Program-made: the position numbers and the translations under genes | The notes under the pieces: model-generated | The model's database searches: none | The model's input: the letters and a program-made list of their open reading frames with translations, nothing else | Told to the model about the DNA's origin: nothing | Part shown: positions 36,511 through 46,132 of the stretch, one piece after another | How positions within the stretch are numbered: position 1 is the first letter of the stretch | How the letters are laid out: each line of letters starts with the position of its first letter | DNA from: Mucilaginibacter rivuli | GTDB taxonomy: Bacteria; Bacteroidota; Bacteroidia; Sphingobacteriales; Sphingobacteriaceae | DNA length: 64,000 nt | NCBI RefSeq assembly: GCF_019391655.1 | Contig: NZ_JAHXPQ010000001.1 | Coordinates: forward strand, 1-64,000 | Reading direction: 5' to 3'

Positions 36511-36933
36511 TTAAAAATTACGGTGCTCTTTTACCCAGTCGGTAATATAGGTAACAATATCTTTTGTGGTTGTGCCGGGCGGGAACAATTGCCCTACGCC
36601 CATCTGGTTCAGTTCCTTCATATCACTTTCGGGGATAATGCCCCCGCCGGTAATCAACACATCGTCCATCCCTTTTTCTTTCATGATGGCCATTATTTTG
36701 GGGAAAACTGTCATGTGTGCGCCCGAAAGTATGGATACGCCAATAGCGTCAACATCTTCCTGCAGGGCGGCGTTCACCACCATTTCGGGGGTTTGGCGCA
36801 GGCCGGTATAAATTACTTCCATACCTGCATCGCGTAAGCTGGTAGCGATGATCTTGGCGCCTCGGTCGTGTCCGTCGAGGCCAACTTTGGCAACCAGCAC
36901 GCGTATGGGGCGGTTAAATTCGGGTGTAATCAT
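36511..36933 (-). CDS. Cobalamin-binding protein, methylmalonyl-CoA mutase C-terminal type
   Basis: A 140-aa Rossmann-like B12-binding domain with the base-off/His-on signature DGHDRG (in [16 protein letters not shown]), [11 protein letters not shown] and GGGIIPESD. In methylmalonyl-CoA and related mutases this is the C-terminal or small subunit that holds the cofactor. The large subunit is not in the window, so the partner must be elsewhere. It is the first gene of a unit with the enoyl-CoA hydratase. Confidence 0.92.
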   Translation of the reverse strand: MITPEFNRPIRVLVAKVGLDGHDRGAKIIATSLRDAGMEVIYTGLRQTPEMVVNAALQEDVDAIGVSILSGAHMTVFPKIMAIMKEKGMDDVLITGGGIIPESDMKELNQMGVGQLFPPGTTTKDIVTYITDWVKEHRNF

Positions 36934-37099
36934 AATTTATTCGAAGCTAAGCATTTTAACAGAATTTCGAATGTTGGATTTTCAATTTCGAATTTTGAGA
37001 TCAGTCACTTTTTATGTGTAAGGCTATTGGATATACGACGGTACCAGCCGAGCAGGAGCAGGTGGCGAAGTTTATTATGGGGGTATGAGTGAGGGGGGG

Positions 37100-39955
37100 T
37101 TATACAATCGTTTCACTTTCCGGCATGCCATTGATATAAGTGTCAATAAATTTAAGCACCTTATCAATTACCCGCTCTACCACCGGCTTGCGTTCCAATA
37201 GTTTTGGTTTTTCTATCAGGATGTCAAATACATCATCTCTCAGCGGCTTGCGCTCTGTGAATAGGTAATTGCCGATAATGTCATTCAATTTTTCCGGCAC
37301 GAGGCCTTCTTGCTTACATAAGTCTACCAAAGCTTTTCGTTTTTCATCATTAACGAAAGCATCGAATGCGGCCGGGATTTCATCAACGTCCTCAATTAGA
37401 GGTAAATTCTCTATGATGAATTTTTCAATCAGTTCCTTTTTTGAACGTAGTTGAATTTCACCTGTCAATAAGTCCAAGATGGCTTTTCGCTGCTGCGCCT
37501 GTTCTTCCGTCGTTCCGTATTTTAGTTTGGCTAATAGTTTCAGGATGTATAATACATTGATCTCGTCGCGATGGATTAATTCCAATTCAAAATCAACGTC
37601 GTTAAGTATAGATACTTTTTCTACCGAATTATCGGTCTTTACTTTGTCGTATAAGTCGAGGTATTTGCTACGATAGTCGTTAAAGGTTTGCTCGGTCATA
37701 CCAAGGCTGTCAAAGCTAAAGTCGGCAAAGGTGGTCAAGATGTTTTTGATACGAAGTAATTCCCTGAAGGCTTTTACAAAGGACAATTCATCTTCTTCGT
37801 GCTCAAGGTAGTTCACACTGTCAACCGTTGGGGTTATGGCATACAATTCTTCAACGCCCTTATTGAATTGCGCTACATAGTCTTCGATAGGCTGCATGAT
37901 GATCACATCTATCGCATCTTTGTTTGAGAACAAGGTTATTGCTTCGTCGGTAGCTGCTTTTAGATTGCGAAAAACCACGATGTTACCTTGCGATTTTTGC
38001 TCATTTAAAATACGGTTGGTACGAGAATAGGCCTGTATCAATCCGTGATATTTTAAGTTTTTATCAACGTAAAGTGTGTTTAGTGGTTTGCTGTCGAACC
38101 CGGTCAAAAACATATCGACTACAAGCAATATATCTACCTCTTTATTTTTTACCTTTTTTGCGATGTCGTTATAGTAATTGTAAAACGACTGGCTGTCTTT
38201 TGTAGAAAACTTGGTGCCATACATGGCATTGTAATCTGTAATAAACTCGTCCAGCTTTTCGCGGGTATGTTTGTTTATCGGAGCATTGTCGTCTATTTCC
38301 AATTCGGGGTCGGGGATAAACCCGTTGGCGTCTTTATCGTCTTCGTTAGCACCGTAAGAAAATATGGTAGCGATGCGCAGACGATGCTCCCCGGCTAACT
38401 TTTTGGCCTTGAATAGCTCGTAGTATTTAATCAGGGTATCAACACTGCTTACGCAGAACATACCGGTGAATGTGCGGCCGTGAGTTTTTTTATCGTGATT
38501 TTGAAGGATATAGTCCGTTATCTTGTTTAGCCTGTCAGGCGATTCCAACAACTCTTTTGTATCAATATCTTCAACTTTTATATCGATGTTGTTGTTGCTG
38601 TCTTCCTTTTGTTTGTACCTGCCTACATACTCTACCGAAAACTTTAATACGTTCTCATCTTTTATGGCATCGGTTATCACATATTTATGCAGACAATCAT
38701 CAAAAAGTTCCTTGGTCGTCCGTTTGCCTAATTCATTTTTTATGGCGTTATCGGCAAATATCGGTGTGCCGGTAAAGCCGAATAGCTGGTGGTTATTAAA
38801 GAATGCTTTTATGCGGTTATGTGTTTCGCCGAATTGGCTGCGGTGACATTCGTCGAAAATGAAAACGATACGCTTATCCTTCAGCTTTTCCATCCGGCTT
38901 AGGTAGCCTGGTTTGCTTATGGCAGTATTGAGTTTTTGGATGGTGGTAACGATCAGTTTGGTATCATCGCCTAACTGTTTTACTAATGCCTGAGTATTAT
39001 CAGTGCCGTCAATGCTACCTTTGCTAAAGCTGTTGAACTCTTTGGTGGTTTGGTAATCAAGGTCTTTTCTATCTACCACGAAAACTACTTTGTAAACCTG
39101 TGGCTGTTTTACCAAAAGCTGACTGGCTTTGAACGAAGTGAGTGTTTTGCCCGAACCCGTGGTATGCCAGATATAACCGTTTTTAGCGGTGGTTTTTACC
39201 CGCTCAATAATAGCCTCAGATGCGTAATATTGGTAAGGGCGCAATATCATGAGCATTTTTTGCGCCTCGTTGAGCACTGTATAGCGGGTGATCATTTTTG
39301 ACACATGGCATGGTTCTAAAAATATCTTAGTAAATTGCTCTAACTGGGTAATTACCTTATTCTCCCTGTCTGACCAATAGAAAGTTTGTTTGAATGACTG
39401 ATGCGGGTTATTAGCGTAGTATTTGGTATTAACGCCATTACTGATGACAAATAATTGAATGTATAAAAATAAACCGTGCGATGCGCCGTAGCTATGGCGG
39501 TGGTAACGATTGGTTTGGTTAAAGGCCTCCTTTAACTCCAACCCTCGACGCTTTAGTTCTATCTGAACCAAAGGCAGCCCATTAACCAATATAGTAACAT
39601 CATAACGGTTTTTATAAGCCCCCTGCATAGTTACCTGTTGGGTAACCTGGAACTGATTTTGGCACCAATGCTCCTGGTTTATAAACTCGATGTACGCGCT
39701 GTCGCCGTTATCTTTGGTGTATTGTACCTTATCGCGTAGAGTTTTAGCCCGCTCAAACAGGTTACCTTTGTTCAAATGATTGAGTGTTTTCTCGAACTCC
39801 GTATCGGTTATGGTAACCTCGTTATGCTTTTCTAACTGGCTTTTTAAATTAGCAAGTAAGGCCTGTTCATCTTTTAAGACAACATACGCATATCCCAACC
39901 CTTTCAGCTGAATAACTAAATTATCTTCTAAAACTTGCTCGGGCTGGGTTGTCAT
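37100..39955 (-). CDS. hsdR: Type I restriction enzyme, R subunit
   Basis: A 951-aa restriction/translocation subunit. The N-terminal nuclease domain shows a PD-(D/E)xK core: Asp119 (NRYDVTIL) and QIELK with Glu133 and Lys135. The motor follows with Walker A HTTGSGKT (about 264-271), a DECH box (FIFDECHRSQFG), motif FGFTGTP and the C-terminal helicase motif YSRTNR. All key residues are intact. Start codon ATG follows the hsdS stop TAA directly, with no spacer. It is the last gene of the hsdM-hsdS-hsdR unit and cuts DNA far from unmethylated sites. Confidence 0.96.
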   Translation of the reverse strand: MTTQPEQVLEDNLVIQLKGLGYAYVVLKDEQALLANLKSQLEKHNEVTITDTEFEKTLNHLNKGNLFERAKTLRDKVQYTKDNGDSAYIEFINQEHWCQNQFQVTQQVTMQGAYKNRYDVTILVNGLPLVQIELKRRGLELKEAFNQTNRYHRHSYGASHGLFLYIQLFVISNGVNTKYYANNPHQSFKQTFYWSDRENKVITQLEQFTKIFLEPCHVSKMITRYTVLNEAQKMLMILRPYQYYASEAIIERVKTTAKNGYIWHTTGSGKTLTSFKASQLLVKQPQVYKVVFVVDRKDLDYQTTKEFNSFSKGSIDGTDNTQALVKQLGDDTKLIVTTIQKLNTAISKPGYLSRMEKLKDKRIVFIFDECHRSQFGETHNRIKAFFNNHQLFGFTGTPIFADNAIKNELGKRTTKELFDDCLHKYVITDAIKDENVLKFSVEYVGRYKQKEDSNNNIDIKVEDIDTKELLESPDRLNKITDYILQNHDKKTHGRTFTGMFCVSSVDTLIKYYELFKAKKLAGEHRLRIATIFSYGANEDDKDANGFIPDPELEIDDNAPINKHTREKLDEFITDYNAMYGTKFSTKDSQSFYNYYNDIAKKVKNKEVDILLVVDMFLTGFDSKPLNTLYVDKNLKYHGLIQAYSRTNRILNEQKSQGNIVVFRNLKAATDEAITLFSNKDAIDVIIMQPIEDYVAQFNKGVEELYAITPTVDSVNYLEHEEDELSFVKAFRELLRIKNILTTFADFSFDSLGMTEQTFNDYRSKYLDLYDKVKTDNSVEKVSILNDVDFELELIHRDEINVLYILKLLAKLKYGTTEEQAQQRKAILDLLTGEIQLRSKKELIEKFIIENLPLIEDVDEIPAAFDAFVNDEKRKALVDLCKQEGLVPEKLNDIIGNYLFTERKPLRDDVFDILIEKPKLLERKPVVERVIDKVLKFIDTYINGMPESETIV

Positions 39956-41122
39956 TTATATGAACATTTGTTGTATTAGTCCTTTTTTAAATATTTGGGC
40001 TTGTTGAAGCTGTTGGTTTACAAGGTCGATCTTATTGTCGATAGACGAAAGAAAATCTCCTATTTTTTGTTGTTCTTTTAAAGATGGTAGCTGAATAGTT
40101 ATCTTGTATATGGTAGACGCACTTAAACTTGGAACTCCAGAAGCTTCATTATACAAGTACCAGTTTATAATCGTAAATCTATGATATAACCATTTGGCAA
40201 TGCAATTTTCATGCACTTCGGTATAAAACAAAGTGTCAACCGTCCAAAATGGCGTATCCATATATTTGGGATTATCAATTGTTCCTTTGCGGCCAATTAA
40301 AACTGACGGCTTATTATATAAAAAATCATTTGTTCGCCCAATTTCGCCTCCCGTTCCTAATATAGGATAAGCACCTTGACTTCTTATAATAGCTTTTTGA
40401 TCTTTGCCATATTTTATAGTAATCAAATCCTCCAATTTCATTTCTTGCCAATCCGGAAACTCTTTCCCATTCCCATCTTTAAAGCGAATCTCTCGAGCAA
40501 ATAGCTGTTGACTAGCCCCCTTTTTATATTTTTCTAAAAGTGCCTTTTTGCTGATAAGTTGCTGTATTTTGTCATCGATTGCTGTAAGGAATGTGGCGAT
40601 CTTTTTTTGTTCTTTCTTTTGAGGAACATATATCGGATCATTTAAAACATAAGCATTATTAATTTTCATATCGTTTTTTGCCCCCTTTTTCACTAGGGGT
40701 CGTAAATAACGATTTGTGTTTGCATCTAACGAAAAATAGAAGTCTAAAAAAGTTCCATCAGCGGTATTGCCATTTACTTTGTAAACAGCATATAAAGTAG
40801 AAACGATCCCGGGTTTTCCTTTATTAATTTTTATAACGCCATATGGGTTTTCTTTTAATGGACTTTTTGTATAAACTATATCGCCTACTTCTAACACATG
40901 GTAATTATGTACTGATTCGCCTGCATACGACCTTCCCAAATGTTTTATCTGATTAACAACTCCAAATTGTTTTGAAACAGATAGCACTTGTGATTTATCA
41001 TATTTCAACTTGTAATTTCGCTGTTTTGCTTCATACAATAATTGATTTAAAGGCATACGTTTCCATGAAGACCTAAATTCTTTAAACCTCAATGTAGGAA
41101 ATGCATTTGTGTTATTTTCCAT
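39956..41122 (-). CDS. hsdS: Type I restriction-modification specificity subunit
   Basis: A 388-aa subunit with the usual two target-recognition domains. Each is followed by a conserved helix: QKKIATFLTAIDDKIQQLISKK after the first and QQKIGDFLSSIDNKIDLVNQQL after the second, which set the spacing of the two half-sites. The second recognition domain starts near residue 220 (FPDWQEMKLEDLITIKYGK). Recognition sequence cannot be predicted by eye. The gene is more AT-rich than its neighbours, as is usual for horizontally exchanged hsdS. One base separates it from hsdM. Confidence 0.95.
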   Translation of the reverse strand: MENNTNAFPTLRFKEFRSSWKRMPLNQLLYEAKQRNYKLKYDKSQVLSVSKQFGVVNQIKHLGRSYAGESVHNYHVLEVGDIVYTKSPLKENPYGVIKINKGKPGIVSTLYAVYKVNGNTADGTFLDFYFSLDANTNRYLRPLVKKGAKNDMKINNAYVLNDPIYVPQKKEQKKIATFLTAIDDKIQQLISKKALLEKYKKGASQQLFAREIRFKDGNGKEFPDWQEMKLEDLITIKYGKDQKAIIRSQGAYPILGTGGEIGRTNDFLYNKPSVLIGRKGTIDNPKYMDTPFWTVDTLFYTEVHENCIAKWLYHRFTIINWYLYNEASGVPSLSASTIYKITIQLPSLKEQQKIGDFLSSIDNKIDLVNQQLQQAQIFKKGLIQQMFI

Positions 41123-41123
41123 T

Positions 41124-42707
41124 TTAGAAAGGAGAATCGATATTTAGTTCCCTACAAAAAGCCGCAATAGTTTTATCTATTAAAACAATGTCGTCCTCAA
41201 GTTCTCGTAATTCACGAGATATAGTAGTCAAATCTATAGTTTCTTCTTCCTCGAATGTATTTACATACCTTGGAATATTAAGGTTATAATCATTGTCGGA
41301 AATTTCTCCAAGTGTTGCAATGTGACTGAATTTATCAACTTCGTTCCTTTCACGGTAAGTTTCTATTATTCTTGCAATGTCTTCTTCTCGTAATGAATTT
41401 TGTGTACCTCTCTCAAAATATTCAGCAGAACTAATAAAAAGAACGTTGTCGGGGTTCTCTCGACATTTTTTAAATACCAATATGGCTGTGGGGATAGATG
41501 TGCCATAAAACAGGTTGGCGGGTAGGCCTATTACTGCATCCAAGTAGTTACGATCCTCAATTAGATATTGCCTTATGTGCGCCTCTGCACCACCCCTGAA
41601 TAGTACGCCATGCGCCACAACTACTGCCATTGTACCATTATCGGTCAAGTGGTGCACCATGTGCTGTACAAAAGCAAAATCGGCTGTCGACTTTGGCGCC
41701 AGCCTGCCGTATTGGCTAAAACGCTCGTCGCCCATATGCAAAGGGCTTGCACTCCAATGAGCCGAGAACGGCGGATTGGCTACTATCGCCTCGAATTGTT
41801 CGCCTATATGTTGTGGTTGTTCCAATGTATCTTCCTGTCGCAAGTCAAACCTGCGGTAATGCACATCGTGCAATATCATATTCATACGGGCCAAATTGTA
41901 GGTGGTGCGATTAAGCTCCTGCCCATAAAACTTGCCTACTTCGGTAACCTCCTTAGCTACCCGTAAAAGTAAAGATCCCGATCCACACGCCGGATCGTAC
42001 ACCGAGCGCAGCCGTGTTTTGCCGGTAGTTACCAGTTTTGCCAATACCTTTGATACTTCCTGCGGGGTATAAAACTCACCGGCTTTTTTACCTGCCCCGC
42101 TTGCAAATTTACCAATGAGGTATTCGTAAGCATCGCCTAATACATCCGAGTTGGCATCAGCTAAATTAAAATCAATCTTATTTAGATGTGCTAATACTTT
42201 GGAAATCAATGAGTTCTTTGCCGATTCGGTACGACCCAGTTTAGTCGAGGTAAGATCAAGGTCTTCGAACAGGTTATCAAAATCGTCCTGGCTATCGGTA
42301 CCCATTGTACTTTGTTCGATGTTATTGAGTATACGGGCAAGGTCGGGTAGTATAAAATTGCTTTTTACTTCGGCATCCTCATCATCCGCATCAGCGTTAC
42401 CACGCTTGGCTATTTCGCTGAACAGTTCCGATGGTTTTAAAAAGTAACCTAATTTAATGAGGGCTTCCTCTTTTATCGCCTCAAGGTAAGCATCTCCTTT
42501 TTGGGTGCCTTCTTTGATGTTCTCGTATTTTATGCCATCCTCTTTTAATATATCGTCGGCATAGATGTGCATTTTTTCGGACAGGTATTTATAGAATATA
42601 AAACCTAATATATAATCGCGAAACTCGTCGGCATCCATTTTGCCACGCAGGGTGTTGGCAATGTTCCATAGTTGCTGCTCAAGCTGCTTCTTTTGATCTT
42701 CTGACAT
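41124..42707 (-). CDS. hsdM: Type I restriction-modification methyltransferase
   Basis: A 527-aa N6-adenine methyltransferase. An N-terminal HsdM helical domain (QQLWNIANTLRGKMDADEFRDYILGFIFYKYLS region, split here by position 10-43) precedes SAM motif I DPACGSGS (238-245) and catalytic motif IV NPPF (311-314). It is the first gene of the operon. With HsdS it protects host DNA by methylating the recognition site. Confidence 0.96.
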   Translation of the reverse strand: MSEDQKKQLEQQLWNIANTLRGKMDADEFRDYILGFIFYKYLSEKMHIYADDILKEDGIKYENIKEGTQKGDAYLEAIKEEALIKLGYFLKPSELFSEIAKRGNADADDEDAEVKSNFILPDLARILNNIEQSTMGTDSQDDFDNLFEDLDLTSTKLGRTESAKNSLISKVLAHLNKIDFNLADANSDVLGDAYEYLIGKFASGAGKKAGEFYTPQEVSKVLAKLVTTGKTRLRSVYDPACGSGSLLLRVAKEVTEVGKFYGQELNRTTYNLARMNMILHDVHYRRFDLRQEDTLEQPQHIGEQFEAIVANPPFSAHWSASPLHMGDERFSQYGRLAPKSTADFAFVQHMVHHLTDNGTMAVVVAHGVLFRGGAEAHIRQYLIEDRNYLDAVIGLPANLFYGTSIPTAILVFKKCRENPDNVLFISSAEYFERGTQNSLREEDIARIIETYRERNEVDKFSHIATLGEISDNDYNLNIPRYVNTFEEEETIDLTTISRELRELEDDIVLIDKTIAAFCRELNIDSPF

Positions 42708-42877
42708 TAATAACCTGTAGATTTGGGGACTGTATGCGAAGATAGCAAAGTGTCACGTTTTATGTCAAAATTTTGCAAATCCCACCAAAATTTTGTACCT
42801 TGTATGGAGTTACAAAGGAATAAGGAGTAAAGATCAAGGACTTTTTGAAATTCTTACTTTTACCCCCCCCCCCGCCT

Positions 42878-42959
42878 GTTGGCTACCTGTCGCGCAGGGA
42901 TTGCTTCGTGCCTCGCAAAGACGTGGTGGTTAGGGTGGCGTTTAAATCTTACTTTATCC
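42878..42959. repeat. 82-bp direct repeat, copy 1
   Basis: Begins GTTGGCTACCTGTCGCGCAG and ends TTACTTTATCC. Differs from the other copies at a few positions only and has no indel. The TGCTTCGTGCCTCGCAAAGACG part resembles the REP-like text common between Sphingobacteriaceae genes. Confidence 0.85.
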
Positions 42960-43009
42960 CCCCTTTCAATTATTGATTTATTGATTGTCTGAATGATTGA
43001 ATGGGAAGA

Positions 43010-43091
43010 GTTGGCTACCTGTCACGCAGGGATTGCTTCGTGCCTCGCAAAGACGTGGTGGTTAGGGTGGCGTTTGAGTCTTACTTTATCC
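43010..43091. repeat. 82-bp direct repeat, copy 2
   Basis: Same length and orientation as copy 1, 132 bp further on. Differences include CACGCAGG for CGCGCAGG and GAGTC for AAATC near the end. Confidence 0.85.
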
Positions 43092-43099
43092 TCATGCCT

Positions 43100-43181
43100 G
43101 TTGGTTACCTGTCGCGCAGGGATTGCTTCGTGCCTCGCAAAGACGTGGTGGTTAGGGTGACGTTTGAATCTTACTTTATCC
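43100..43181. repeat. 82-bp direct repeat, copy 3
   Basis: Starts 90 bp after copy 2, only 8 bp beyond its end. Variants include GGTTACC for GGCTACC and GTGACG for GTGGCG. It runs into the second poly-C tract. Confidence 0.85.
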
Positions 43182-43545
43182 CCCCCCCCTTGCCAATGAT
43201 TGAAGGATTGATTGTCTGAATGGTTGAATGACAAAAAGAAATAATGAAAATACCCAAGAATACCCAAGACACCCAAGTCTTTTTGGGGTTACCCATGGCG
43301 CTTAGCGCAAGGCCCCGCAAGCAGCTAAATTGCGAATTTGATAATTAGCGTTCTCGAAATTAGCTGAAAACACCCAAGTTTACCCAAGGTTTTTGGGTTT
43401 TGTATTGCGAAAATGGCAATGGAGCCAATGGTTGAAGGATTGATTGACAGAATGATTGATTGTTCAAAAAGCATACCTGCCGCCGGCCAATCAAATTGGA
43501 TAGACAGGTATTCAATCAATCAATCATTCTCTCAATCGATCATTG

Positions 43546-44925
43546 TTAGTTAGACATGGCTTTGTTGAGCGCGATGATGGCTTCGTCGAAGCTTTCGCGG
43601 GCGATAAGGAACTGGATGTTTACCTGGCGCAGGGCGAAGCCGGCGCTTTTGATATCGATACCTTTGCTTGCCAGCGCGCCTGCCGATTTAGCGAGTAAGC
43701 CGGGCTGATCGATATTGGAGCCGATGAGGCAAACCATGGCAACGGGTTCAACGGTTACTTTTTCGAAGAGGTCTTCCAGCTCGGCAATGAGCTTTTTGTT
43801 GAAGTCTTTCTCCCAGATAACGATGGATATGCTGTTGGCGCTGGTGGCCTTAAAGTTATAGCTGATGCCGAGGTTGTAAAACACCTGCATGATGCGGAAA
43901 TCGGACCCTACGTTGCCAACCATGAGCGGGTCGTAAATATCGATGATGAGCAGTTTGGTGGTGCCGGTTATTACTTCTACACGCTTGCTGTCGCACACAT
44001 AGTCTTTGGTGATGAGTGTGCCCGGGTGCTCCGGTTCGAAGGTGTTTTTGATACGTAGGTTGATGTTGTTGATCTCGAGCGGCTTTGATGCTTTAGGGTG
44101 GATGGCTTCCATGCCCACATCGGCCAGCTGATCGGCAACATCGTAATTGGTGAAGCCTACGGGTACGCAATTATCTACACCAACCAAAACCGGGTCGGCA
44201 CTGCAAAGGTGGTATTCTTTGTGGATGATGGCTTCGCCGGGGTTTACGGCAACGGCAATTTTGCAGAAGGTAACCTCGCTGTAACCACGGTCAAACTCGC
44301 GCATAATACCTTCGGTGCCTTTGGCGTAGCCGGTTACGATGCAGATGGTTTTGCTGAAATCGATATGGCTGAAGGTATGCTTGATGCGCTGATCGATGGT
44401 GTATGATTTATGATCGTGGAAACCACTCAGATCAACCAATGTAGCGTTGATGCCCATGTTCTGCAAGATGTTGGTGAACACCCAGGCAGAGTGGGTTTCG
44501 CCGATAGAGGCGAGGATCTCGCGGGCGGCCTGTAAAATGCCTTCGGTGCTTACATAGCCCGAAGCCAGTATATTGGCAAGGTTATCCAGGTAATGCTTGG
44601 CATCGCGTACACGCTTCTCGATGAACTCATCGGCAGCAGCAAGGTCAAGGCCCAGGTCGACATATTTTTTGTTGAGGTTTTGGAGCTGGATGATCAGGTC
44701 TTCGATAGACTGGTGAAAATCCTGGTATTTGGCAATGCGGTGGTAAACGCCCGGCTCGCCGGTCTTTTTGTTTTCGAGCAATAAATTGGTCACCCCCGAA
44801 AATGCCGAAACCACAAAAATGCGGTTGTATAAAGCATCGCCTTCGCGGTTATATAATATGATGTTTTTGATGACATCGCCAAGGGCACTCATGGATGTGC
44901 CACCTATTTTTTCTACTGTAAGCAT
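43546..44925 (-). CDS. Aspartate kinase, Ask_Ect-like
   Basis: A 459-aa kinase that phosphorylates L-aspartate, the first step to Lys, Thr, Met and DAP. The N-terminal signature is EKIGGTSMSALGDV rather than the usual KFGGTSV, and RIFVVSAFSGVTNLLLENK follows. This reading, together with the long insertion around YHRIAKYQDFHQSIEDL, resembles the aspartate kinases linked to ectoine clusters; that resemblance is from memory. Two C-terminal ACT-type segments begin near residues 310 and 390 (AMVCLIGSNIDQPGLLAKSA). No ectABC genes are in the window. It is monocistronic and borders the repeat region. Confidence 0.88.
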   Translation of the reverse strand: MLTVEKIGGTSMSALGDVIKNIILYNREGDALYNRIFVVSAFSGVTNLLLENKKTGEPGVYHRIAKYQDFHQSIEDLIIQLQNLNKKYVDLGLDLAAADEFIEKRVRDAKHYLDNLANILASGYVSTEGILQAAREILASIGETHSAWVFTNILQNMGINATLVDLSGFHDHKSYTIDQRIKHTFSHIDFSKTICIVTGYAKGTEGIMREFDRGYSEVTFCKIAVAVNPGEAIIHKEYHLCSADPVLVGVDNCVPVGFTNYDVADQLADVGMEAIHPKASKPLEINNINLRIKNTFEPEHPGTLITKDYVCDSKRVEVITGTTKLLIIDIYDPLMVGNVGSDFRIMQVFYNLGISYNFKATSANSISIVIWEKDFNKKLIAELEDLFEKVTVEPVAMVCLIGSNIDQPGLLAKSAGALASKGIDIKSAGFALRQVNIQFLIARESFDEAIIALNKAMSN

Positions 44926-45016
44926 GTTATTTTGCTATCCCTGACTGGTTTAGTGGGCGCAAATTTATAAAAATAGGCTATTAGTAAGAATTTATTATCT
45001 ATTGGGTTGATAGATT

Positions 45017-46054
45017 TTACTGAGCCCCCTTTTTAAGCGATGACCCCCTGATGATCATTTCCGATTTCAGTACGATAGACTCGGTTAACATCATGTCCGT
45101 CACTTCGCGTAAATGGTTAATAAGGGTACGTGCGGCAACCTCGCCCATTTCATAACTTGGATAGTTAATCGTTGTTAAGTTAGGATCAACCAGTCCCGAT
45201 ATCGGGTCGTTATTAAAACCCGCTATGGCGATATCTTTTGGTATGCTTATGCCGGCCAGTTTGAGTTCGCGCATGCAATAGGCAGCAAAAGCGTCATTGG
45301 TAATAAAAGCGCCATCGGGTAAGGGGTTAATAGCGAGTATCTGTTTGGCGGCGTCAACATTTGGGCCAATGTGCTCATCCATGTAATTAATGATGAGTAG
45401 CTCGTCGGTATATTTCAAGCCGTTGTCCTCGAGTGCCTTTTTATAGCCTTCAAACCTGTCGGCATATACATTGCGTTTCAGGTTACCGGTAACATGTACT
45501 ATTTTTTTGCAACCCTGTTCGATCAGGTGGGATGTGATCTCGTAGGCGGCTTTATAATTATCTATCACCACGTTGGGGCAGTCTTTATGCTTATATACCC
45601 TGTCGAAGAAAAGCAAAGGGATCTTCTTTTCGATAAAAACCTCAAAGTGGCTGATGTCTTCAGTATCGTAAGCGAGCGATGCCATTACGCCGTCAACCCG
45701 GCTATTGAACATGGTGTTGGCATTGGCAATTTCCTTTTCAGTATTTTCTAATGACTGGCTGATAATAAGGTTATAGCCCGATTCGCTGGCCACTTTTTCC
45801 ATTCCCGCTAAAACGGTTGCAACAAAATAACTGTCTAACCGGTGTATAATTACGCCAATGGTATTGGTACGTTTAAGCCTTAAGCTACTGGCAAAGGTAT
45901 TGGAGCGATAACCCATCGCACGGGCCGTATCCATTATTTTCTTTTTGGTTTTACGGCTTATTGCCGGATGATCGCGCAGGCCGCGACTTACTGTAGCGGG
46001 CGAAATATCAAGCTCTTTAGCAATATCGTAGATGGTTATTTCTTTACTTTTCAT
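45017..46054 (-). CDS. LacI family transcriptional regulator
   Basis: A 345-aa regulator. The LacI-type HTH and hinge are at residues about 5-60 (TIYDIAKELDISPATVSRGL, AMGYRSNTFASSL), and a periplasmic-binding-protein-like effector domain follows (TNTIGVIIHRLDSYFVATVLAGME). It is divergent from xylB across 160 bp that contain a candidate operator, so it most likely controls the xylose operon, with xylose or a derivative as effector. Confidence 0.94.
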   Translation of the reverse strand: MKSKEITIYDIAKELDISPATVSRGLRDHPAISRKTKKKIMDTARAMGYRSNTFASSLRLKRTNTIGVIIHRLDSYFVATVLAGMEKVASESGYNLIISQSLENTEKEIANANTMFNSRVDGVMASLAYDTEDISHFEVFIEKKIPLLFFDRVYKHKDCPNVVIDNYKAAYEITSHLIEQGCKKIVHVTGNLKRNVYADRFEGYKKALEDNGLKYTDELLIINYMDEHIGPNVDAAKQILAINPLPDGAFITNDAFAAYCMRELKLAGISIPKDIAIAGFNNDPISGLVDPNLTTINYPSYEMGEVAARTLINHLREVTDMMLTESIVLKSEMIIRGSSLKKGAQ

Positions 46055-46118
46055 TATTCAGCAAGCAACAAGGGTGTAGGTTTTTACAAACTAAATGAAA
46101 AATATTATCAAATAAAAT

Positions 46119-46132
46119 TACAATCGGTTGCA
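46119..46132. promoter_or_regulatory. Candidate LacI-type operator
   Basis: CAATCGGTTG at 46121-46130 is a near-perfect palindrome of the form CAAnCGnTTG centred on CG, the usual layout of LacI-family operators, with a further T-A pair outside. It lies midway between the divergent regulator and xylB starts. Confidence 0.55.

Larger units (their letters stand above)
42708..43545. other. Repeat-rich non-coding region downstream of aspartate kinase and upstream of hsdM
   Basis: About 840 bp without a credible gene. It holds the three 82-bp repeats described separately, two poly-C tracts (11 C at 42863-42873 and 10 C at 43180-43189), recurring GATTGATTGTCTGAATG-like phrases near 42979, 43205 and 43437, and several ACCCAAG heptamers between 43250 and 43390 that can pair with nearby TTGGGGT and TTTGGGT. 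Confidence 0.7.

Noticed and set aside
37014..37088. 24-codon ORF between the B12 protein and hsdR on the plus strand
   Set aside because: Too short, with no recognisable sequence, and the flanking text looks like low-complexity filler.
42878..43181. Three repeats considered as a CRISPR array
   Set aside because: Units are 82 bp, spacers are 50 and 8 bp, there are only three copies and no cas gene is near.
43001..43276. Open frames over the 82-bp repeats on both strands
   Set aside because: They are translations of the repeats (peptides repeat in step with the DNA) and have no homolog-like features.
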